DNA from: Celoporthe dispersa
Taxonomy: Eukaryota; Ascomycota; Sordariomycetes; Diaporthales; Cryphonectriaceae
NCBI GenBank assembly: GCA_016584495.1
Contig: WAID01000002.1
Coordinates: 744,001-808,000 of the forward strand
Direction of reading: 5' to 3'
Length of the DNA: 64,000 nt
Position 1 is the stretch's first letter. Every line of letters begins with the position of its first letter. Positions 57,239 to 64,000 of this stretch are shown here, piece by piece. A program made the translations under genes and the position numbers. The notes below the pieces were generated by a model. The model was given only the letters and a program-made list of their open reading frames with translations. It searched no databases and was not told where the DNA came from.

Positions 57239-58644
57239 CAAAGGCGTTATATTGAAGGAGCGCTACTTTTTCAATACAGAAACACAGCAGAAGGGAAAAG
57301 ATGATCCTCGACTTGATTTAGTCGGCTTGGAAAGGAGTGGTGTTAATCTCCAGACATATATTATAGTATAGCCTTGAAATTTCTAATAATTATCTGCTTT
57401 CTTAGTATTAAATATAATAAAGCTGTAATTAGCCTTTTATTATTTATCTTGATAAAAGCTATTTATAATTAAGTCTTTCCCAAGACTACTCTGCTATCCA
57501 ATATCGAATGCTAGCTTTATGAGCTCACCAAAGAGATCAACCAGAGTCACATCTATATCCTTGCTCTTGAGCTTATAACCCAATTGGCATATGCAATCCG
57601 TATACTGTCTAGTCAATGCTGCGGTTCGGAATTATCTTTTTCTCAATCTATATCCCAAGAGGTACGCCGACTTCATCCAGCGGCAGCATTGTCATAAGTA
57701 CAATCATCGGATTGTGTACCATAATCTCGGGGAGCTTAATAATATTAATAAGATTCTTTTCGATTTCTTAATAGACATATGCTTCTGAAACATAAGCATA
57801 TTAGTGCCTAAAGGAGAGTCATCTATAGAAGGCATTTGGATAATTAAGGTTTATATCTATGCGACAAAACAACTATTTCGAAAATAACAATCTCAAGGTC
57901 ATTATTCTCACAGGACTAAAATAATACACCAATAATTATCTTAGAAAGCGGACAAATTCTTGGATATACTATAGGAACATGTACCGAGATTTTCAAAGAT
58001 TGAATCAGCAGACCCAAAAGGTTATAATGTATGTGCGTAGAGTAATGGCCCCTTGCTCGGCTGGCCCTGGTCTCTCGGGTCTTCAAGGGACGATCTCGCA
58101 CTGTATCACCGACTCTGTGATGATATGATGATATGATCTTTGGACGAAAGCATACATCTGTATCGCGGAGCCTCCGCCAGGAACATTACAGCAAGAGCAA
58201 TGACGACGACAAGCACAATAGAAGTTCAAGCCAAAGAAGAGGACAATCCATAGCAACGATCTTCATCACGCTTGCGCCCACGATGGCGACCACAGCCCAT
58301 GGCCTGTTTCCGTGACCTACATATTGGATGGGTTATGTTACGTGCCCCTGTGTGTGCCTTTCGCAGCTATGTTATTATTATGACTTCATCTCTTCTGAAG
58401 CTTCCCATCGGTTTGGGGCTTGCAAGTATATCAATGATCTCGTTCAAGCGGTTAATAAACTTGACACACTCCCGTTGGTTGAGGCCACCATGCTACAACT
58501 GAGACTCGATCTTTTAGTCCTACCTCCCAGTAGGAGGGCTGTTTGTGGAGAGGCATTCGTAGCGGTGATGACCCTTCTGCCCACCTATCCAAGCCTGATT
58601 TAAATCCTCGTATGCACTAGTTGTAATCTTCGTCGACAACTACT
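57239..58644. other. AT-rich gene-free island
   Basis: 1.4 kb of AT-rich DNA with many stops in every frame. Small frames at 57591-57788 and 58272-58603 have no pattern. The composition fits RIP-mutated repeat DNA, but I cannot name an element. Confidence 0.5.
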
Positions 58645-58879
58645 CTAGACAGCCTTATCAAGCCCTGGTGCTGGCGGCCTATTCTCGCCCGGAGATGGCT
58701 TTCCCCCATATAAGACATTTCTGCGATACCATGGCCAGTAGTCATCAATCGCCCATGCGACTATCCTCTGGAGACCGCACACAATTTTATATACTCCGAT
58801 GGCATCACGCGTATGCCCAAACGGATATTCAGTCCATAAAACCTAGAAATAACGGTCATGTTAGTCAAGCATTGAGCCA

Positions 58880-59137
58880 GAGAGAGAGGTAGAGAGAGAG
58901 AGGTAGAGAGAGAGAGGTAGAGAGAGAGAGGTAGAGAGAGAGAGGTAGAGAGAGAGAGGTAGAGAGAGAGAGGTAGAGAGAGAGAGGTAGAGAGAGAGAG
59001 GTAGAGAGAGAGAGGTAGAGAGAGAGAGGTAGAGAGAGAGAGGTAGAGAGAGAGAGGTAGAGAGAGAGAGGTAGAGAGAGAGAGGTAGAGAGAGAGAGGT
59101 AGAGAGAGAGAGGTAGAGAGAGAGAGGTAGAGAGAGA
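58880..59137. repeat. 14-bp minisatellite inside an intron
   Basis: About 18 near-perfect head-to-tail copies of gtagagagagagag fill most of the inferred 328-bp intron of the nuclease-like gene. On the minus strand the array is pyrimidine-rich and lies just before the branch site (tgactaac) and acceptor, where it could act as an extended polypyrimidine tract. Confidence 0.95.
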
Positions 59138-59281
59138 CTCTGGAAACTACAGCCAGGCAGAGCAGCATACCGTCTTGTCCTGAACCTGAGTCGTTGCAGC
59201 AAAGGACCAGTCATGACCCGAGATTATCACAGCAGGCAGAAAACCTGGTAGCAAAGACTGCGCGTGTCCTTGTCCGCTATA

Positions 59282-59326
<45 letters not shown>

Positions 59327-59329
59327 GCC
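59282..59329. repeat. (GTC)n/(GCC)n trinucleotide repeat
   Basis: Sixteen trinucleotide units (12 GTC then 4 GCC-like) encode a Gly4-Asp12 run on the minus strand within the nuclease-like gene. Confidence 0.9.
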
Positions 59330-60421
59330 ATGCTGCTGCCGCGTCACCAGGGCCTTGAGAAGCTTCCACTGCGCAGCATGCTAGATGCCCACTTGAAGCT
59401 TGGCCTGAACCGCGCCGCCGTCCGAGTCGAGTTTTTTAGACTCACAGCTCAGCGATCGGACGACATATCAGGCCCTCGAGGCTGGTATGGTTGATGGACT
59501 GCAGGGGGAGGGAGGCTCGGAGTTTGTCGACCTGAGCTCTCGCTGCCGGCTCTTGGATGTCGAGGCAGAGGCAGAAGTCAACCTGCTTGGCAGAAGCCTC
59601 CCTTGCAGGAAGGTATTCCCGGATGACACGGGCTGTGGTGCACTGTGTGATGCCGACCGTAGCTCCTCTCTCCGGGCTGGCACCCCGCGTCCGCTATAGA
59701 CGGCCATCTGCAGCAGTGGGAAATGCACAGCAGAGTTCTACATAGCCTCCTCAGCTGCCTGCGTAGTGCACTCGGCTGCCCAGTCGAGGATAGCGAAAAC
59801 ATCGTCCACACAAGGATTCATCAGCCCGAGCGCGTCTCGCCTCCGCTGCTGCTGTGCGCTGGCCTCAGCATAGTGTATTGCGTGTGGTGTCCGAAATAGC
59901 AACGTGCCCGCTGTCGCCTCAATAAGCACCCTTTCCTCGATTTCTTGACGGCGCTCTGTCGAGATGATGCCGATGCCGTTGCTGATATCCATCATCTCCT
60001 CCAGCAGGCTTCTCAGGCCGGCGGGCATATCCGTGCCGGGCCCTATGAAGCTTCTCATGACGATGCCGTCATCCTGGAGGGCGAGGCTGCGGAGCCTCTT
60101 CCGGGGCGATATCCTCCCGCTCCCCCTGCTACCATACCCCCTCCCTTCCTTCGCCCCTTGAGCTATCCCCTGTGGCAGCGGTGGATGCAGATATCTCGAA
60201 CTGGTCCTCCAAGGATTCAGTATCAAAGGTAGCCGGAAGATCCGACAGCCAGACCGTCACCTTGCCAGACGGCATTTGTGAGGGAGTATGCTGTGATACT
60301 TTGGGGGGGGGGAGGTGGCGTTTGTCAAGTTCGATTGTTTAATGACTTAGAAGTTGGATGGCATCCAGGGAGCGATGTGCGCGGCGGATAACACTGCGAT
60401 TCGATGACACAACACAGACTA

Positions 60422-60937
60422 CGCTGTCCGTTGCAAGCTCGGGCTGCGAATCTGCTGAGAGCCCGCTTGGCACGGGCCTTCAGGGGTAGGAAGTTTTTTG
60501 CATCTTTTCTCCCATTTTTATACTGCGCGTAGCTTATATCGTAATAAATTATATATTATAGAAATCCTGATGCTCTGAGCTTTCAAATGATACATTCAAT
60601 ATATCTATATCTGCTATATTTGAGCGTTTGTTTTTGGCTGGCTCACAGCCAGCTTTTTACAGCTTTGCTACTTAATTTTTTTTGGAAAATTATATTCAGC
60701 TCAAAATTGCTACTAGAAAAGCTATAAAAGTCAACTTGCTCAATATAGCAGATAAAGATTAGTCAAATATATTATTTGAAAGGCTTAATAATTAGAATTT
60801 CTATGATACATAATTTATTAGGGTATAAGCTACACGCAGCATAAAAATGGGAGAAAAGATGCAAAAACCTCCTACCCCTGAAGGCCCGTGCCAAGCGAGC
60901 TCTGCAGATTCGCAGCCCGAGCTTGCAACGGACAGCG
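60422..60937. repeat. Large imperfect inverted repeat (foldback), ~200-bp arms
   Basis: The left arm is 60422-60625, the right arm 60738-60937 and the spacer 112 bp. The arms begin with cgctgtccgttgcaagctcg and align end to end. Differences are mainly A/G and C/T transitions plus a few single-base gaps. The outer sequences do not match. The spacer has its own small palindrome (gctggctcacagccagc). It could be a foldback MITE, an inverted duplication, or a source of hairpin RNA. Confidence 0.85.
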
Positions 60938-61124
60938 GTAGCATCCTTGACTTGATTGGTGGAGCCCCTGACTACAGTCACCCCGGGGTCAAAACTGTCC
61001 TTGCCCCAGCAACTAACTTCCTTACTCAACCTCGAACGCGCTTGATTGAGCCGCAGCGCCAGACTTTCCACTCCTTCTTCCACCTCCATGCTACATCGCA
61101 GAGCCTTCCCCCCACCACTATCCA
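60938..61124. other. Unassigned stretch between foldback and FluG relic
   Basis: A 99-codon frame starting in the right arm (60847) runs to 61146 (MGEKMQKPPTPEGPC...). It has no recognised pattern and I do not call it a gene. Confidence 0.4.
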
Positions 61125-61780
61125 TTGCGCGCGACGATCTCTATGATGCCTCGATTATTTAAGGCCTTCAAGTGGCTGGGAGGTTCTCTTGAGAAAGCTT
61201 CTGATAATCTGAGCGAGTATATAACTGACATGGAGCGCTGTTGGGCGGCTGAAGTATGCGATGCATTACAGATATATTACAAAGGATGCTCTTACTTAAG
61301 AATCGGCTCTCGACCTGCTTATACCCGAGAGGGCCCGGCTCGCCGAGATCCCCTGCAACCAGCCGGAGAACTTGACCGCTGCAGAGCTGCTCGAACTCCG
61401 CATCCGGGCGGCCGAGCTTATGATTGCCCTATAATAAAAGAAAAGACTGCAAAGCGAAAACGCATCCCACGCAAGGCGCTGGCCGATGTTATAGTGAAGC
61501 ACGAGTCTCCCGAGCTAGACCCCTCCCCATCCGAACAGATGCGAAGGTTGCAATGCCCGCGCTGTATCGGGGATGAGAGCTTGTCCTTCGAGGAAAGAAT
61601 ATTCGAATACTGTTGGCCAGCAGTAATGTGCAGTCATTTTAATAAGAAGCATGCAGAACAGCTGAACAATGCAGAGAAAAATTTCTGCAATCATCACAAG
61701 TGCGAAAATGAGAAGTTCCAAATTTAAGCCATTTTAAAAGTCATGTAGAAATAGTTCATGGCATTAATTGGAGAGTCTAA
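61125..61780 (+). pseudogene. C-terminal relic of a FluG/DUF3435-type protein with C2H2 fingers
   Basis: The end of this stretch carries the characteristic tail of fungal FluG-domain proteins: ERARLAEIPCNQPENLTAAE, LRIRAAELMIAL, then CPRCIGDESLSFEERIF, HFNKKHAEQL, a second Cys pair and SHFKSHVEIVHGI. These are spread over three frames, with shifts near 61430 (before IKEKTAKRKR) and near 61722 (a short T run). The catalytic tyrosine-recombinase core, if it existed, is absent. Proteins with this domain include the captain recombinases that move Starship elements. Whether this copy came from one is inference. Sequence before about 61300 is not assignable. Confidence 0.6.
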
Positions 61781-62473
61781 TTATATTCCACTTTAAGCTT
61801 TACCCTAATCATTCAGTGCATGAGAGTAGTGTGAAGACCCTCTCTTGCTTCCTTAAAAGTCAGAATAAGTATGCTGGACAAAGTGTTAATTAATTGTTGC
61901 AGAGCTGTCTGATTTGCCTTTTCCGCCTCACAACATGGGTATGAAGTTTGTGATTTGCCAGATTCACTGCAGTCAAGGCTTAAAATTGCTGCGCTTTTTG
62001 GGCCTTGGAGGAAGCCTCGAAAACCCATTTAGGTAGCTTTAGTGATAGCGAGCTGACAGATATACTATTGTGAAGCTTGATAAAACGGTAGTTCCTCGCA
62101 TAGCATTTTCCCAACGTTTCTTTACATAGTAATCTACATCGTTCTCTCCATAACAATACTGCACGTACATAGTATGTGTATTTTGCTTCTGCTATTCCAC
62201 TTTAATCATGCCTCTCCACTTGGGGACTGCCACCTTCTAACTTCATGCCACCACTCCACTTTGTTTCCGTTATTCAACTTTAGTCCTCCTAACGGAACGA
62301 ACTTCTGTAGCTTCTTTGTGAAAGGAGATGCTCTCAGAACATGCATGTGAGGCTCGGGTCAAGTGAGGTCCGCCAATACAACAGCTTCAAAGCAACACCC
62401 TTCTTAGAAACTTCGACATCCAAATTAGGTCTTGTCCCAATATTTTATGATTTTTAGATGCTCGTTATTGATT
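61781..62473. other. AT-rich gene-free gap
   Basis: No coding pattern, RNA gene or repeat unit is seen. The composition is like the other decayed islands. Confidence 0.55.
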
Positions 62474-64000
62474 CTAGGAAAAAATGTACACGAAGGAGTC
62501 ATCGCTTTCCTCGCCGCTCTCGAAGCTTGATCCATCGTCTTCGTCTTCGTATCTCTGATGTCTTCTGCGGCGAATTCGATCCCACAGGTCCTTTGATGCT
62601 GGCTCGGGTGAGTCAGACCTAGCTTGCGCTCGATGCATCCTTGATGGCTGCGAAAACCACTGATGCTGATGGGGAATAGCGAAGTTGTTGCTTGCGCCAT
62701 GGCGGCCAAGTGGGACGAGGGGGTAGGAGGGAGCCACCACAGGGACCATCATCATGGCAGGTTTGGCCAGCCGCACTCTGCGCGAGGGACGGTATTGCTT
62801 GTCTCGGGTCTCTGCACTTGGCGGGTCTGCTACTTGAGGCATTCTACTTGCAGCGGTCGACCGGGTTTCATTCGAATCTGAATCCCACTGGGAGTTCAAA
62901 CCATCGCTGTGATCCAGCTGCAAGGCCTCAACAGCCATGGCTGCTTCCGGAGGCCGCGTATCTGGCCCGTTTCTGCCCTCGAAACTTCCTCGCCGCGAGG
63001 AACCGGCCGACGCGGTTTTGAAGCTCTGCCCCGAGTCCGACTCAAGCACATCATCATGCGCGTCTTCACTACCATTGAGTCTTGTATAGTCGGCCAGCAC
63101 ATTCCCAGGTTCGCTATCAGATCGCTGCTGAAGTGCTGACCCTGCCAGGAGAGTGTTGAGGTCTTGTTCTGGCTGCCTGGGGTCGTTGCTTCTCCCGTGG
63201 TGACCATCAACTCGTATCGTCAAATCGTCCCTCGCACTAGAATTATGGACACCATATGTCTCATCATCTTCCTTTTTGGGCTCAAATTGAAGTCATCCGT
63301 GTGCGAGGAATGGTGCTCTGGTGACAAATGTGATGAGCTCGGTCCCCGCTTGCGTCGACGATCCCGACGGCTTCGATGCTGTGTCCGAGCTGATCTGTCG
63401 TCAGAATCGTCGTCCAGTGAAAGGTAGGTGTCTTCAGCAAACAAAGAGAACTCTCTGGGGGGCCGCGCCTCTTTCATCATAACTTGGGGAACCTGGAGCG
63501 TAGTGACCATCGTGGGTATCACATGCACAGCGGGAGGTTGGAGGCAGCGGTATGCGTCGCCAAGAGCATCCATCATCGCGTCGTACATAGTCTTCTTCAA
63601 GCGACGGGACCTGTAGAAGTCCTTCCTAGGTATCTTTGATTGTGCTCCTCTGGAATATGCATATGACTGCGAACTGGGAATAGGCCGCTGTCCATCAAGA
63701 GATTCAGGAGAAAGACGATATTGCTCCAGTCCATCGTGTCGCCAAGGGCTGTCTACTGATGAAAGTGAGACAGACTCCGATTGCAGATCTTCAGGGCCTG
63801 GTTGCCTAATATCAAGGACAGAGGGAGTTGACCGATCTTCAGGCGGTAAATCAGACTGACGCCTGGGGTGGAACTCGTTTAGATCACCATTCATAGCAAA
63901 GCCAGTACGTCTCTGCTCTTTCGAGTCAGCCTCTTCAGGGGCTGGCGAGGCTGCCCTATCCTTGACGTGAGCGTCCAGCTTTCCAGGCCAGCCATCCTCT
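62474..64000 (-). CDS. Serine/arginine-rich protein of unknown function (partial, one apparent frameshift)
   Basis: The reading frame is open to the window end (first complete codon at 63999), so the N-terminus is missing. I recognise no domain. The protein is hydrophilic with many Ser, Asp and Arg residues. It has a helical patch (KKTMYDAMMDALGDAYRCLQ), a charged region (DDDSDDRSARTQHRSRRDRR) and a C-terminus with DLWDRIRRRRHQRYEDEDD and an acidic end. Near the T5 run at 63272-63276 one base is missing. Adding it joins the two halves, which otherwise terminate at 63220. A disordered nuclear or scaffold protein is possible, but nothing more can be said. Confidence 0.5.

Larger units (their letters stand above)
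58645..60275 (-). pseudogene. Fungal PD-(D/E)XK nuclease-like protein, decayed
   Basis: The pattern matches the fungal PDDEXK-like family often found near mobile DNA. Order from ATG 60275: TVWLSDLPATFD; SPRKRLRSLALQ; AECTTQAAEEAM then NSAVHFPLL; TTARVIREYLPAREA and VDFCLCLD; a core with CESKKLDSDGG; a poly-Asp run; LPAVIISGHDWSF; then, after an intron (59170-58843), VLWTEYPFGH, VYKIVCGLQRI and DYWPWYRRN, ending at TAG 58645-58647. Defects: an extra base in C5 at 60137-60141, a missing base near 59683-59686, one extra base near 59440-59460, and TAG codons at 59738-59740 and 59381-59383, each where Trp is usual. It is not translatable as it stands. Confidence 0.7.

Noticed and set aside
58880..59137. 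Possible CRISPR-like or telomere-like array
   Set aside because: Head-to-tail units without spacers in a eukaryotic intron, with no telomere motif.
58761..59214. Two minus-strand frames of repeated Ser-Leu-Ser-Leu
   Set aside because: They are only the translation of the 14-bp minisatellite.

Overview
This window is nuclear DNA of a filamentous ascomycete (Pezizomycotina, most likely Sordariomycetes). Genes carry short introns of about 55-165 bp with GT(A/R)NGT donors and CTAAC-like branch points. The gene set includes fungal conventional kinesin, a cutinase-type Zn2Cys6 regulator, HET-domain proteins, a LysM protein and a FluG-type relic. Coding DNA is GC-rich, while some intergenic islands are strongly AT-rich.

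Left and centre (1-44.9 kb) are mostly conserved housekeeping genes. In order they are: kinesin-1 tail (partial, +), a polytopic membrane protein (-), an Ayr1-like short-chain reductase (+), the GPI inositol-deacylase BST1 (-), the mismatch-repair protein PMS1 (+), a CTF1-beta/FarB-type lipid regulator (-), the GPI ethanolamine-phosphate transferase MCD4 (-), a HET-domain gene (-), AP-2 sigma (+), the PP2A methyltransferase PPM1 (-), the ESCRT factor IST1 (+), SAGA subunit SPT3 (-), an F-box-like protein (+), carnitine acetyltransferase (+), cyclase-associated protein CAP/Srv2 (-) and an intron-containing tRNA-Ala(AGC). Two GPI-anchor enzymes (BST1, MCD4) and several trafficking factors (kinesin, AP-2, IST1) share the block. 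CTF1-beta and carnitine acetyltransferase both belong to fatty-acid use.

The right third (45-64 kb) is accessory in character. It holds a giant HET-ankyrin gene with about 18 repeats, a decayed two-membrane-segment protein, an ankyrin protein, a nonsense-broken LysM gene, a GH18 chitinase fragment, an intact HET gene and a decayed PD-(D/E)XK nuclease-like gene with a minisatellite inside an intron. A 200-bp inverted repeat follows, then a relic of the C-terminus of a FluG/DUF3435-type protein, and finally an unrecognised serine-rich gene cut by the window end. AT-rich gene-free DNA and TGG-to-TAG or CAG-to-TAG type stops suggest RIP-like decay. The block may be what remains of a mobile cargo region, but no element boundaries are visible.

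One feature cuts across the whole window. Many otherwise well-conserved genes are broken by a single-base gain or loss, usually in a short mononucleotide run. Adding or removing one base restores a codon-divisible length in every housekeeping case. Residual sequencing indels are the simplest explanation. Because PMS1, a mismatch-repair gene, carries three such breaks, a mutator lineage is the alternative to test. Coordinates of the affected genes span the whole locus and the break is stated in each entry.
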